This document shows, piece after piece, positions 1-9,365 of a stretch of DNA of 64,000 nucleotides. Numbering within the stretch: the first letter of the stretch is position 1; each line of letters begins with the position of its first letter. The notes under the pieces are model-generated. The model was given only the letters and a program-made list of their open reading frames with translations, searched no databases and was not told where the DNA came from. Position numbers and translations under genes: made by a program. This stretch comes from Parvibaculum sp040216885 (GTDB lineage Bacteria > Pseudomonadota > Alphaproteobacteria > Parvibaculales > Parvibaculaceae): NCBI GenBank assembly GCA_040216885.1, contig JAVJOG010000021.1, positions 1 to 64,000 of the forward strand. The letters are read 5' to 3'.

Positions 1-903
1 TTTGGTCTGGAAAACGACCAGGGTGTAGAGCGTGCCGAGCTGGTTGTCCTGGCGCAGCTGGATCACCGCATAGGGAATTTCATCGGGCGTGTGCGGCTTG
101 GTCAGGCCCACCGGCTTCAACGTGCCGAAGCGCAGCGTTTCCGCCCCGCGTTCCGCCATCACCTCGATCGGCAGGCAGCCGTCGAAATAGGGCGTCGTCT
201 TTTCCCATTCCTTGAATTCGGTCTTGCCGCCGGTCAGCAACGCTTCGACGAAGGCGGCGTATTGCTCGCGCGTCAGCGGGCAGTTGATGTAGTCCTTGCC
301 CGCACCGCCTTCACCTTCGCCGCCGGCGCTCACCTTGTCGTAGCGGGACTGATACCAGCAGACCGACATGTCGATACTGTCGCGATGGACGATCGGTGCG
401 ATGGCATCGAAGAAGGCGAGTTCCTCCGCGCCGGTCAGTTCGCCGATAGCCTTTCCAAGCGCGTCCGATGTCAGCGGACCCGTTGCGATGATCACATTGT
501 CCCATTCGGCGGGTGGCAGTCCGTCGATCTCGCCGCGTTCCACCGTCACCAGCGGATGCGCCGTCAGCTTCTCTGTCACGCAGGCCGAAAATATGTCGCG
601 ATCGACGGCCAGCGCGCCGCCGGCGGGAACGCGCGCCACGACGGCGGCTTCCATCAGCAGCGAGCCGGCGCGGCGCATCTCCTCATGCAACAGGCCGACC
701 GCGTTCAACTCGTGGTCGTCGGAGCGGAAGGAGTTGGAGCAGACGAGTTCGGCAAAGCCGTCGGTGTGGTGGGCGTCGGTTTTCACGACCGGCCGCATCT
801 CGTGCAGCACCACGGGCACACCCACCGAGACGAGCTGCCATGCGGCCTCGGAGCCGGCCATGCCGGCGCCGATCACGTGGACGGGTTTGACGCTGTCGCT
901 CAT
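1..903 (-). CDS. trmFO: TrmFO, folate/FAD-dependent tRNA (uracil-54-C5)-methyltransferase (partial, C-terminus off the left edge)
   Basis: Makes m5U54 in the T-loop of tRNAs, using methylenetetrahydrofolate as carbon donor and reduced FAD. The visible 301 residues begin MSDSVKPVHVIGAGMAGSEA, an FAD-binding GxGxxG Rossmann motif at about residues 8-20. This is followed by the family hallmark CSNSFRSDD near residue 55 and by ATGPLTSDAL in the middle of the protein. The reading frame is open to base 1, so the last third of the roughly 450-residue family length is outside the window. It is the last visible gene of a run of same-strand genes (uvrA, phoD-like, two amidases, trmFO) and lies 27 bases after the nearest amidase. 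Nothing is unusual in the part seen; identification is firm. Confidence 0.95.
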   Translation of the reverse strand, partial: MSDSVKPVHVIGAGMAGSEAAWQLVSVGVPVVLHEMRPVVKTDAHHTDGFAELVCSNSFRSDDHELNAVGLLHEEMRRAGSLLMEAAVVARVPAGGALAVDRDIFSACVTEKLTAHPLVTVERGEIDGLPPAEWDNVIIATGPLTSDALGKAIGELTGAEELAFFDAIAPIVHRDSIDMSVCWYQSRYDKVSAGGEGEGGAGKDYINCPLTREQYAAFVEALLTGGKTEFKEWEKTTPYFDGCLPIEVMAERGAETLRFGTLKPVGLTKPHTPDEIPYAVIQLRQDNQLGTLYTLVVFQTK

Positions 904-930
904 GGGGCAGGAGATAGCACTCAGGCCGCG

Positions 931-2358
931 TTAGTTCCACACCTTCGGCTTCCGCCCCGCCCAGGGCAGTTCCTTCTCCAGTTGCGCGGCGAGGCGGTAC
1001 AGCGTTGCCTCGTCGGCATAACGGCCGGTAAACATCATGCCGATAGGCAGGCCGTTCTCGGATTCCCAGAGCGGCAGCGACAGCGAGGGCTGGCCGGTGA
1101 AGTTGAAGGGCGGGGTGAAGGGGAAGACCTGGCCCTGCCGCTTGTTCAGTTCGCGGGCTTCCTGATCGGGTCCGAGATGGCCGATCTCGGGCTGCAACTG
1201 GCCGAGCACGGGACAGAGATAGACGTCGACTTCCTCGAACATGCCGAGGATCTGCCGGTTCATCAAGCGAAGCTGCTGCCAGCCCCACATGGCCTGCGCG
1301 CCGCTAAGCTTCTGGCCGTTGCGGAAGCCCGCCCAGGTCAGCGGCTCAAGTTCATGTTCTTCCGGTTCGCGGCCCATCTTCTCGATCCGGCGCAGCATGC
1401 CGGCGGCAAAGTTCGAGCCGGACACGGCGCCTTGTGCGCGATAAAGCTGGCGATAGTCGATGCCGAGGCCGCGCGGGCGGACATCATGTCCGAGCTTCGC
1501 AAGCGCGTCGGCGGTGCGCTCGAGCGCCGCCTGAATTTCGGGATGGATCGGCTTGCCGTTCGGCGTCTCGCCCGACCAGGCGATTTTCAGCTTGCCGGGG
1601 CTCTTGGTGATTTCCTCCATATAGGGCCGGGCCTTCGGCGGTGGCGCGTATGGCGAGGCGGGTTCGGGATAGCCCGTCGCGTCGAGCATCGCGGCGCTGT
1701 CGCGCACGGTTCGACTCACCACATGGTCGACGCTGAAGCCGATGGCACGGTCATAGTCCTCCGGTCCTTGCGGGTTGCGGTCGCGCGTTATCTTCATGCC
1801 GACAAGGCCGCAACAGGCGGCTGGAATGCGGATCGAGCCGAGCCCGTCCGAGGCATGCGCGAGCGGCAGGATGCCGGCGCCGACGGCCGACGCCGCGCCG
1901 CCCGACGAGCCGCCCGAAATGCGGTTCGGGTCCCAAGGGTTGCGGCAGGGGCCGAGCAGGCGCGATTCCGTGGTGCCGGTGATGCCGTATTCGGGCGTGT
2001 TGGTCTTCCCGAAGAGCACGGTGCCGGTGGCGCGGAAACGCGTGACCAGCGTGCTGTCATGGTCGTCGACGACATCGGCGACAAAGCGGCTACCGCTGGA
2101 GCGCCGCCAGCCCTTCACCGGCGAACCGAGATCCTTGATCAGGAACGGCACGCCCTTGAACGGTCCGTCGGGCAGCTTGCCCTTGGCGACACCGCGCGCT
2201 TCGTCATAAGCCTCGTAGACGATCGCATTGAGCGTCGGGTTGTGGCGTTCGGCGCGCTCGATCGCGGCGTCGATAAGCTCAAGCGGCGTCACCTTGCCCT
2301 TGTCGACCAGTTCTGCAAGGCCGAGCCCGTCGTAATCCGCATATTCCGCAAAGCCCAT
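931..2358 (-). CDS. Amidase signature family hydrolase, copy 1
   Basis: A 475-residue serine amidase of the amidase-signature family (GatA/FAAH fold), hydrolysing a carboxamide or related C-N bond; the substrate is unknown. The Ser-cisSer-Lys triad is visible: Lys75 in FLIKD, the GGSSGG loop with Ser151/152, and the nucleophile Ser175 in SDGLGSIRIPAA. The usual GG before the nucleophile is GL here. The gene lies 22 bases after a second amidase of identical length and similar sequence, so the pair looks like a tandem duplication that then diverged. It is not GatA, because no gatB or gatC is adjacent. No signal peptide is seen, so it is probably cytoplasmic. The start ATG gives the usual N-terminus of this subfamily (EYADYDGLGLAELV). 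Confidence 0.9.
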   Translation of the reverse strand: MGFAEYADYDGLGLAELVDKGKVTPLELIDAAIERAERHNPTLNAIVYEAYDEARGVAKGKLPDGPFKGVPFLIKDLGSPVKGWRRSSGSRFVADVVDDHDSTLVTRFRATGTVLFGKTNTPEYGITGTTESRLLGPCRNPWDPNRISGGSSGGAASAVGAGILPLAHASDGLGSIRIPAACCGLVGMKITRDRNPQGPEDYDRAIGFSVDHVVSRTVRDSAAMLDATGYPEPASPYAPPPKARPYMEEITKSPGKLKIAWSGETPNGKPIHPEIQAALERTADALAKLGHDVRPRGLGIDYRQLYRAQGAVSGSNFAAGMLRRIEKMGREPEEHELEPLTWAGFRNGQKLSGAQAMWGWQQLRLMNRQILGMFEEVDVYLCPVLGQLQPEIGHLGPDQEARELNKRQGQVFPFTPPFNFTGQPSLSLPLWESENGLPIGMMFTGRYADEATLYRLAAQLEKELPWAGRKPKVWN

Positions 2359-2380
2359 CGTCGATCTCCCTCAGCCTGTG

Positions 2381-3808
2381 TCAGTTCCAGATTTTCGGAT
2401 GCTTGTCTTTCCAGGGCCGTGCTTCTTCCAGTTGCGCGGCGAGACGGATCAGGCCGGCCTCGTCGCCGAAGCGGCCGGCGAACATGATGCCGACCGGCAG
2501 TCCGTCTTCCGTCCAGTGCAGCGGCAGCGAGATCGCCGGCTGGCCCGTCGCATTCTCGATAGCGGTGAATGGCACATAGTCGATGATCGGCTCGAAGGCC
2601 TTCACCGGATCGCGTTCGTGAATGTCGATGGTGCCTATCTTCAGCGGCGGGGCGCCGAGCGTTGGCGTCATCCACGCGTCGTAGCGTTCCATGAAATGCG
2701 CGACGGCGCGCGACATGCCCTGCATCTGCGCAATCGCCATCTGGTACTGGACCGCGGTTACCTGCTTGCCGGCCTGATAGAGGCCCCAGGTCAGACCTTC
2801 GATCTCGTTGTCATTGGGCTGCTTACCGGTGACCATCGCAAAGCCGTCGATCTGCAAGGCGAGCCCGGAGGCCCAGAGCGCCATGAAGGATTGCGAGAGA
2901 ATTTCGTTGGTGAGCGGCGGTGCCGCCTCTTCGACCTCATGGCCGAGGTCGCGCAACAGTTTCGCCGTTTCCTCGATCCCCTTGACGCATTCGGGATGGA
3001 CCTTCTTCCCGACCGTGTCGGTTACCGAATAGGCAATGCGGAGCTTGCCCGTCTTGCGGCCGGCCTCCTCGGCGAAGGGGCGTTCGTTGGGCGGCGCGAA
3101 ATAAGGATCGCCGAGTTCCGGGCCCGATGTGCAGTCGAGCATGGCCGCCGTGTCGCGCACACTGCGCGAGACGATGTGCTCGTGGATCAGTCCGCCCATA
3201 ATGTCGCCCATGTCGGGGCCGAGTGGATTGCGTGCCCGTGTCGGCTTCAGCCCGACAAGCCCGCAACAGGCGGCCGGAATGCGGATCGAACCGCCGCCGT
3301 CATTGGCGTGGGCGATCGGCACGATACCGGCCGCGACTGCGGCAGCCGAACCGCCGGACGAGCCGCCGGTCGAATAGTCGATGTTCCAGGGGTTGCGCGC
3401 AGGTCCGTAAAGCGCCGACTCCGTCGTCGGCAGCAGCCCGCATTCAGGCACATTGGTTTTACCGAGAATGACGACGCCGGATTGCTTGAAGCGGGCGGTC
3501 AGCGTCGCGTCGTGCGGAGCCGGAATGCCGCTGAGGAAACGCGAACCGTTCTGCGTCGGCACGCCTTCGAGATCGCCGAGAATGTCCTTCAGCAGGAAGG
3601 GCACGCCCTCGAAAGGCCCGCTGGCCGGCCTCTTCGCCGCTTCGCGGCCGCGATCGTAGATTTTTGTGACGACGGCATTCAGCGCCGGGTTGTGCTTCTC
3701 GATGCGGGAAATGGCTTCTTCTGCTAGATCGACGGCGCTGACCTCTTTCCGGCGCACCAGCTCGGCCAGCCCCAAACCGTCATACGACGCATACTCGGAA
3801 ATGCCCAT
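2381..3808 (-). CDS. Amidase signature family hydrolase, copy 2
   Basis: A second 475-residue amidase-signature protein. Lys74 (FLLKD), Ser150/151 (TGGSSGG) and nucleophile Ser174 (NDGGGSIRIPAA) form a complete catalytic triad, with the canonical GGGS at the nucleophile. The first 20 residues are nearly identical in pattern to copy 1 (EYASYDGLGLAELV), while the C-terminal half differs more, which suggests different substrates. A good ribosome-binding site (GGGAGGAAGG) stands just before the ATG. It is probably co-transcribed with copy 1 and sits 74 bases after the PhoD-like gene on the same strand. The substrate cannot be read from the sequence. Enantioselective amidases, nylon-oligomer-type hydrolases and aryl-amide hydrolases share this fold. 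Confidence 0.9.
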   Translation of the reverse strand: MGISEYASYDGLGLAELVRRKEVSAVDLAEEAISRIEKHNPALNAVVTKIYDRGREAAKRPASGPFEGVPFLLKDILGDLEGVPTQNGSRFLSGIPAPHDATLTARFKQSGVVILGKTNVPECGLLPTTESALYGPARNPWNIDYSTGGSSGGSAAAVAAGIVPIAHANDGGGSIRIPAACCGLVGLKPTRARNPLGPDMGDIMGGLIHEHIVSRSVRDTAAMLDCTSGPELGDPYFAPPNERPFAEEAGRKTGKLRIAYSVTDTVGKKVHPECVKGIEETAKLLRDLGHEVEEAAPPLTNEILSQSFMALWASGLALQIDGFAMVTGKQPNDNEIEGLTWGLYQAGKQVTAVQYQMAIAQMQGMSRAVAHFMERYDAWMTPTLGAPPLKIGTIDIHERDPVKAFEPIIDYVPFTAIENATGQPAISLPLHWTEDGLPVGIMFAGRFGDEAGLIRLAAQLEEARPWKDKHPKIWN

Positions 3809-3882
3809 GCCCGCCTTCCTCCCGACCGTTTCTTTGGGAGAAGCTTAGCGGGTGACGACCGTGCGTCAAACCGGGGCGCGGA

Positions 3883-5991
3883 TCAGGCGAGGGACCACGG
3901 ATAGGGCGGAGGTCCGTCGAATTCCGGGCCTTCAAGCCCCGGAGCCTCGCCGGGACCCCACGACTTCACAGTGAAGCGGGCACGACGCAGCACATCCGCG
4001 CCTTCGGGGCCCGCGTCGCGGGTCACGTCGCCGACATTGACCTGCTCGACCTTCATGGCCTCGTCGCTCAGGGTTACCAGCGTATAGCCGTGCCCGTCCG
4101 AGTCCATGTAGTCGAGCCCGGGGCTCGCGCGTTCGTTCTGCACCATGTCGCGGAGATAGGCCGAGTCCGAGTAATTGACGAGAATGCCGGCGCGCAAGCC
4201 GTTGACCAGCGTGTTGTTCCAGTTCTCGAATTTCTCGCCGTCCCGGTCGAGCATGACCGCTCGATGGAAGAAACCGCTGTCGCGGGTTCGCAGCTCGACC
4301 ATTTCGTACATCGCGCCGGAACTAACGGCGGCGGTCATGAATTCGATGGCGACATGCGAGAGTTCGTCCGCGTCCGGATCGACCGGCAGGCGGCCGGCGG
4401 CAAAGGCGTGATAATCGCCAGCGACCGAAACGAGATTGCCGATACCCTCGTCGCGAACGAAGCTCATCAGTTCCCTCAACTCGCCGGGAAAGCCGTTCCA
4501 GGCGTCGGTACCGACATAGCCGTCCTGCAGTCCGGCGAAAGGAATGCGCGAGAAGTCGAGGCGCATTTGCAGTGCCGGGCCGCCATTCGCCCAGACGCGC
4601 CACTTCGCAGCCGAGGCTGTCAGCACCGACTTGAACCACGCTTTTTGCTCAGCGCCCATATGTGTGCCGGGCGGTGCGGCGCGACGCGGGTTGGGCATTT
4701 CCTTGTCGCCGTAGCGGATCGTCTCCGGCGGTTCGCCGCCATTGGCCGTTGCGCCGGCGTCGAGTAGTTTGATCAGGCTGACGGGCGGTGCCGGCGCGCC
4801 CTTGATGAGCTCTTTCACCTCTTCCGTCAGCACCGGCGGGCTCCGATAGCTCCTGAGATCGGTGACGACCAGGTCGAGCATCGCACCCCATTTCAAGGTA
4901 CGATAGATCGTCAGGCTCGACAGCGCTTTCAGATTGTCGTCGCCCCGATAAAGAAAATTCTCATCCGGCTGGCCCATCGGTGCGTCGTCGACGCGGACGG
5001 GCTTGTAGTCGTGCGCCTTGTTGGCGACGCCGTTGAACGAGGGCATGCGCGTCAGCACGGCGGGAATGTACTCGAACCATGCCCGGTTGGCGGCAAGTTT
5101 GCGGCGTTGCGCCGGTTCGCCATCGCCGAAATAGGTATCGTGGCTCTGCCATGCGTCGTTGGTGAATTCGTGATCGTCCCAGGTGTGAACGAAAGGAAAG
5201 CGCGCGCGGGCCGCTTGCAGGTCAGGGTCGGTCAGGTATTTGCGGTAGATCGTACGATAGTCGGCTGTCGTTACCGCAGCCTGTCCGCCTTTGCGCCACC
5301 AGGGTTGTGTACCGTCCGGCTCCCACGGCTCGGAACCGTCGGGCAGCGGACCGATCAGCCGCGCCGGTCTCAGACTTTCCGGCACGTCGCCGGTGCGTTC
5401 GTAGATGAAGTCGCCGAGATGCAGAACGAAATCGATCCTGTCCTCTGGCGCAGCGGCGATGTCGTCGTTCACCAGACGGCGCAGCGCCCCGTAATATCCC
5501 TGCTCGTAACTCTGACATGAGATGGCGGCGAAGCGAACGTTACGGGTGGCGTTCGCGCGCGGTGCGGTGCGCGTGCGGCCCGGATAGGGCGAGCGGTCGC
5601 CGCCCGCATAGAAGCGATAGTAATAGACGGTGTCCGGTCTCAGCCCGTGAATGAAGAGGCGCACCGTGTGGTCGGCGGTCGGGTCGGCGCGCACCGCCTG
5701 TTCGACAACGAGCTTTTCGAAGGCTTCATCCTCGGCAACCTGCACATAGAGATCGATCCAGGTCCGCATTTCCGGTGTGGTCGGATCGGTCGTCTCGACG
5801 CGGGTCCACAGCATCACGGCATCGGGTTGCGGGTCGCCGGAGGCAAGTCCTTGCGGGAAATGATAGTAACCGCCATTGGCCTGGGCCCAGGCGCGCCTCG
5901 ACGTGAGGGGCAGGGCGCTTGCGGCAAACGCAAAGCACCCGGCTCCCGCCGTGAACAGCTTGAGAAATTCGCGGCGATCTAACTGAGACAT
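3883..5991 (-). CDS. PhoD-like alkaline phosphatase/phosphodiesterase, Tat-exported
   Basis: A 702-residue metallo-phosphoesterase of the PhoD family, likely releasing phosphate from mono- or diesters outside the cytoplasm. The N-terminus carries a twin-arginine signal (RREFLK at residues 6-11, a hydrophobic stretch, and a probable cleavage site near RAWA at 33-36). The N-terminal beta domain is followed by the metallophosphatase core with SCQSYE, LHLGDFIYE, TWDDHEFTND and AGDYHAF, which supply metal ligands. It is longer than Bacillus PhoD (about 580 residues), with an insertion in the middle. I looked for a PhoB box upstream and found no convincing one, so phosphate control is not supported here. 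It stands alone between uvrA and the amidases on the same strand. Confidence 0.9.
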   Translation of the reverse strand: MSQLDRREFLKLFTAGAGCFAFAASALPLTSRRAWAQANGGYYHFPQGLASGDPQPDAVMLWTRVETTDPTTPEMRTWIDLYVQVAEDEAFEKLVVEQAVRADPTADHTVRLFIHGLRPDTVYYYRFYAGGDRSPYPGRTRTAPRANATRNVRFAAISCQSYEQGYYGALRRLVNDDIAAAPEDRIDFVLHLGDFIYERTGDVPESLRPARLIGPLPDGSEPWEPDGTQPWWRKGGQAAVTTADYRTIYRKYLTDPDLQAARARFPFVHTWDDHEFTNDAWQSHDTYFGDGEPAQRRKLAANRAWFEYIPAVLTRMPSFNGVANKAHDYKPVRVDDAPMGQPDENFLYRGDDNLKALSSLTIYRTLKWGAMLDLVVTDLRSYRSPPVLTEEVKELIKGAPAPPVSLIKLLDAGATANGGEPPETIRYGDKEMPNPRRAAPPGTHMGAEQKAWFKSVLTASAAKWRVWANGGPALQMRLDFSRIPFAGLQDGYVGTDAWNGFPGELRELMSFVRDEGIGNLVSVAGDYHAFAAGRLPVDPDADELSHVAIEFMTAAVSSGAMYEMVELRTRDSGFFHRAVMLDRDGEKFENWNNTLVNGLRAGILVNYSDSAYLRDMVQNERASPGLDYMDSDGHGYTLVTLSDEAMKVEQVNVGDVTRDAGPEGADVLRRARFTVKSWGPGEAPGLEGPEFDGPPPYPWSLA

Positions 5992-6140
5992 GATCCCCCG
6001 GCGCTCAACTTACAGCCCTTAATATACGGGTTGGCGCCGCCATGGAACGGTGGATCGGGCGTCCGGCGGAAAAAACCCGGTCTACACGTTTTCGGCCGTT
6101 AACGTTTCGAGGAACGCCTGCGTCTCGCAAGCGAAAAGCG

Positions 6141-9100
6141 CTAGCGCCGCGTTTTCTTTTTCGTGGCGGCGGGTTTTGCTTTCGGCGCCGCCTTGCGGGC
6201 GCTTGTCTTGCTCTTTGCCGCCGCGCTTGCCTTGCGAGTCTTTGGCGTCGTGGCGCCTTTGCCCGGCCGGCGCTTGAAGAGTTCCTTCAGGTACTGGCCG
6301 GTATAGGAGCGCGGTTCGGCCGCGACGTCTTCCGGCGTTCCCGCCGCCACGATCTCGCCGCCGCCGTCGCCGCCTTCGGGCCCGAGATCGAGCAACCAGT
6401 CGGCCGTCTTGATGACCTCGAGATTGTGCTCGATGACGACAACGGTGTTGCCGCTGTCGACCAGTTCGTGCAGCACTTCAAGCAGCTTGGCGACGTCGTG
6501 GAAATGCAGGCCCGTCGTCGGCTCGTCGAGAATGTAGATCGTGCGGCCGGTGGCGCGCTTCGACAATTCCTTGGCGAGCTTGATGCGCTGCGCCTCGCCG
6601 CCCGATAGTGTCGTCGCCTGCTGGCCGACCTTGATGTAGCCGAGGCCGACGCGCTGCAGCACTTCCATCTTGTCGCGCACCGCCGGCACCGCCTTGAAGA
6701 AGGTCGCGGCCTCGTCGACGGTCATTTCCAGCACGTCGGCGATCGACTTGTCCTTGAACTTCAGATCCAGCGTTTCACCATTGTAGCGATGGGCGTGGCA
6801 ATTGTCGCATTCGACATAGACGTCGGGCAGGAAGTGCATCTCGATCTTGATGACGCCGTCGCCCTGGCAGACTTCGCAGCGTCCGCCCTTGACGTTGAAG
6901 GAGAAGCGGCCGGGCTTGTAGCCGCGGGCGCGGGCCTCGGGCAGTTCGGCGAACCAGTCCCGAATGAAGGTGAAGGCGCCGGTATAGGTCGCCGGGTTCG
7001 AGCGCGGCGTGCGGCCGATGGGCGACTGGTCGATGTCGATGATCTTGTCGAGATGCTCGAGGCCGAAAATCTCGTCGAAGGCGCCGGGATGCTCGCGCGT
7101 GTTGTTGAGACGCCGCGCCACGGCCTTGTAGATCGTCTCGATCAGCAGCGTCGACTTGCCGCCGCCGGAGACGCCGGTGACGCAAGTGAAGACGCCAAGC
7201 GGAATTTCGGCGGTCACGTTCTTGAGGTTGTTTTCCTTCGCGCCCGTCACTTTCAGCCACTTGCCGTTGCCGCTGCGGCGGACCGCTGGCACCTCGATCT
7301 GCCTGAAGCCGGTGAGGTATTGTCCGGTCAGGCTTTCGGGCGCGGCCATGATGTCGTCGACCGTGCCTTCGGCCACCACCTTGCCGCCGTGAATGCCGGC
7401 GCCGGGGCCCATGTCGACGACGTGATCGGCGGTGCGGATCGCGTCCTCGTCGTGTTCGACCACGATCACCGTGTTGCCGAGGTCGCGCAGCCGCTTCAGC
7501 GTTTCGAGCAGGCGGTCATTGTCGCGCTGGTGCAGGCCGATGGACGGTTCGTCCAGCACGTAGAGCACGCCGGTCAGGCCCGAGCCGATCTGCGAAGCGA
7601 GGCGGATGCGCTGGCTTTCGCCGCCCGACAGTGTGCCGGAGTTGCGCGACAGCGTCAGATATTCGAGGCCGACATTGTTGAGGAAGTGCAGGCGTTCGCG
7701 GATTTCCTTCAGCACGCGGCCGGCAATTTCGTTTTGTTTCGCGGTCAGATGCTTGTCGAGATCGGCGAACCAGCGGTCGGCCTCGCGGATCGACATTTGC
7801 GAAACTTCGCCGACATGCAGCTTCGCGATCTTGACCGACAGCGCCTCCGGTTTCAGGCGGAAGCCGCCGCAAGCGTCGCAATCGGTGATGCCCTGGAAGC
7901 GTTCGATGTCCTCGCGCGCCCAGGCGCTGTCCGTTTCGCGCCAGCGCCGCTCCAGATTGGGGATCACGCCCTCGAAGGGTTTCTTCGTCTTGTAGGAGCG
8001 CATGCCGTCGTCATAGGCAAACGTCACCACCTCGTCGCCCGAGCCGTAGAGGATCACGTTCTGCGCCTCTTCCGGCAATTGCGACCAGGGCGCTGTCATC
8101 GAGAATTTGTATTGCTTGGCCAGCGCCATCAGCGTCTGCGTGTAGTAGGGCGAGGTCGAGCGCGACCATGGCGCAATCGCGCCCTTCTTCAGCGACAGCC
8201 CGTGATCCGGCACCACGAGGTCGGGGTCCATATAGAACTGCGTGCCGAGCCCGTCGCAAGCGGGGCAGGCGCCGAACGGATTGTTGAACGAGAAAAGGCG
8301 GGGCTCGATCTCGTCGATGGTGAAACCGGACACGGGGCAGGCGAAGCGCGAGGAGAAAATAATGCGCTCGGCCGCTTCGTCCTTCTTTTTGTCTTTTGGG
8401 GTATCCGCCATCTCGACCACCGCGATACCGTCGGCGAGCCCCAGCGCGATTTCGAAACTGTCGGCGAGCCGGTTGCCGAGGTCGGGGCGCACGACGATGC
8501 GGTCCACCACCACGTCGATATCGTGCTTGATCTTCTTGTTGAGGTCCGGCACGTCGGCGATCTCGTGGAAGGCGCCGTCCACCTTGACGCGCTGGAAGCC
8601 CTTCTTCTGCAGTTCGGCGAATTCCTTGCGGTACTCGCCCTTGCGGCCGCGCACGATCGGCGCCAGCAGGAAGAGCCGCGTGCCCTCCGGCAGCGCCATC
8701 ACGCGGTCGACCATCTGGCTGACCGTCTGGCTTTCGATGGGAAGCCCCGTCGCCGGCGAATAGGGCACGCCGATGCGCGCCCAGAGGAGGCGCATATAGT
8801 CGTAGATCTCGGTCACGGTGCCGACCGTCGAGCGCGGATTGCGCGAGGTGGTCTTCTGCTCGATCGAAATGGCCGGCGAAAGGCCGTCGATCTGGTCGAC
8901 ATCCGGCTTCTGCATCATTTCGAGGAACTGCCGGGCATAAGCCGACAGGCTCTCGACATAGCGGCGCTGGCCTTCGGCATAGATCGTGTCGAAGGCGAGC
9001 GACGACTTGCCGGAGCCCGAAAGCCCGGTAATCACGATCAGCCGGTCGCGGGGCAGCTCGACGCTGACATTGCGCAGATTGTGTTCGCGCGCCCCGATCA

Positions 9101-9158
9101 CGCGGATATTGCGGTTATGCGTGTCGGGCGCGGCGGCGGATCGGGAAGCACGGGTCAT
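6141..9158 (-). CDS. uvrA: UvrA, excinuclease ABC subunit A
   Basis: Damage-recognition ATPase of nucleotide excision repair, working as a dimer with UvrB. At 1005 residues it is longer than usual. The first Walker A is GLSGSGKSS (Lys51) and the second is GVSGGGKST. Two ABC signatures (TLSGGESQRIRLA and TLSGGEAQRIKLA) and the C-terminal zinc finger (CEVCQGDG...CDNCH) are present. In the first zinc site the opening CxxC is CPVS, so one cysteine is replaced by serine. The last 40 or so residues form a Lys/Ala-rich, histone-H1-like tail. An SOS operator lies about 165 bases upstream. The ATG start leaves a normal N-terminus (RNIRVIGAREHNLRN). Confidence 0.98.
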   Translation of the reverse strand: MTRASRSAAAPDTHNRNIRVIGAREHNLRNVSVELPRDRLIVITGLSGSGKSSLAFDTIYAEGQRRYVESLSAYARQFLEMMQKPDVDQIDGLSPAISIEQKTTSRNPRSTVGTVTEIYDYMRLLWARIGVPYSPATGLPIESQTVSQMVDRVMALPEGTRLFLLAPIVRGRKGEYRKEFAELQKKGFQRVKVDGAFHEIADVPDLNKKIKHDIDVVVDRIVVRPDLGNRLADSFEIALGLADGIAVVEMADTPKDKKKDEAAERIIFSSRFACPVSGFTIDEIEPRLFSFNNPFGACPACDGLGTQFYMDPDLVVPDHGLSLKKGAIAPWSRSTSPYYTQTLMALAKQYKFSMTAPWSQLPEEAQNVILYGSGDEVVTFAYDDGMRSYKTKKPFEGVIPNLERRWRETDSAWAREDIERFQGITDCDACGGFRLKPEALSVKIAKLHVGEVSQMSIREADRWFADLDKHLTAKQNEIAGRVLKEIRERLHFLNNVGLEYLTLSRNSGTLSGGESQRIRLASQIGSGLTGVLYVLDEPSIGLHQRDNDRLLETLKRLRDLGNTVIVVEHDEDAIRTADHVVDMGPGAGIHGGKVVAEGTVDDIMAAPESLTGQYLTGFRQIEVPAVRRSGNGKWLKVTGAKENNLKNVTAEIPLGVFTCVTGVSGGGKSTLLIETIYKAVARRLNNTREHPGAFDEIFGLEHLDKIIDIDQSPIGRTPRSNPATYTGAFTFIRDWFAELPEARARGYKPGRFSFNVKGGRCEVCQGDGVIKIEMHFLPDVYVECDNCHAHRYNGETLDLKFKDKSIADVLEMTVDEAATFFKAVPAVRDKMEVLQRVGLGYIKVGQQATTLSGGEAQRIKLAKELSKRATGRTIYILDEPTTGLHFHDVAKLLEVLHELVDSGNTVVVIEHNLEVIKTADWLLDLGPEGGDGGGEIVAAGTPEDVAAEPRSYTGQYLKELFKRRPGKGATTPKTRKASAAAKSKTSARKAAPKAKPAATKKKTRR

Positions 9159-9321
9159 GCGGAGGAACTCTGGGAGGCGTCATCCGGCGGGCCGGCCTGA
9201 CGGGTACGGTGTCGGGATCATCTATGTAGGGCGGCCGCCGCTGCTTCAAGAGCCATGTTGGGGTGTCGGAAAAGAATCGCACGGAGCCGGATTTCAGCTT
9301 GCCACGAATATGGGCGTATGA

Positions 9322-9336
9322 GAACATAATAGGAAC
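9322..9336 (-). promoter_or_regulatory. LexA/SOS box, alphaproteobacterial type
   Basis: On the minus strand the site reads GTTCCTATTATGTTC, a perfect GTTC-N7-GTTC direct repeat, which is the known LexA operator of Alphaproteobacteria. It lies about 165 bases upstream of uvrA, a classical SOS gene, and 30 bases before the start of the small plus-strand coiled-coil gene. It could therefore control both directions. Confidence 0.8.
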
Positions 9337-9365
9337 AACGGGCCAATCAAGGCGGGAGGCGACAG

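Noticed and set aside
91..2487. Long open frame of about 800 codons on the plus strand opposite trmFO and the first amidase
   Set aside because: Antisense to two well-supported genes, Arg/His/Ala-rich with no domain; a by-product of GC-rich codon use.
5992..6140. Search for a PhoB box upstream of the PhoD-like gene
   Set aside because: Only a lone CTGTAA-type match with no second repeat at 11 bases.
6789..9200. Open frame of about 800 codons opposite uvrA
   Set aside because: Fully antisense to uvrA, with no recognisable family or ribosome-binding site.
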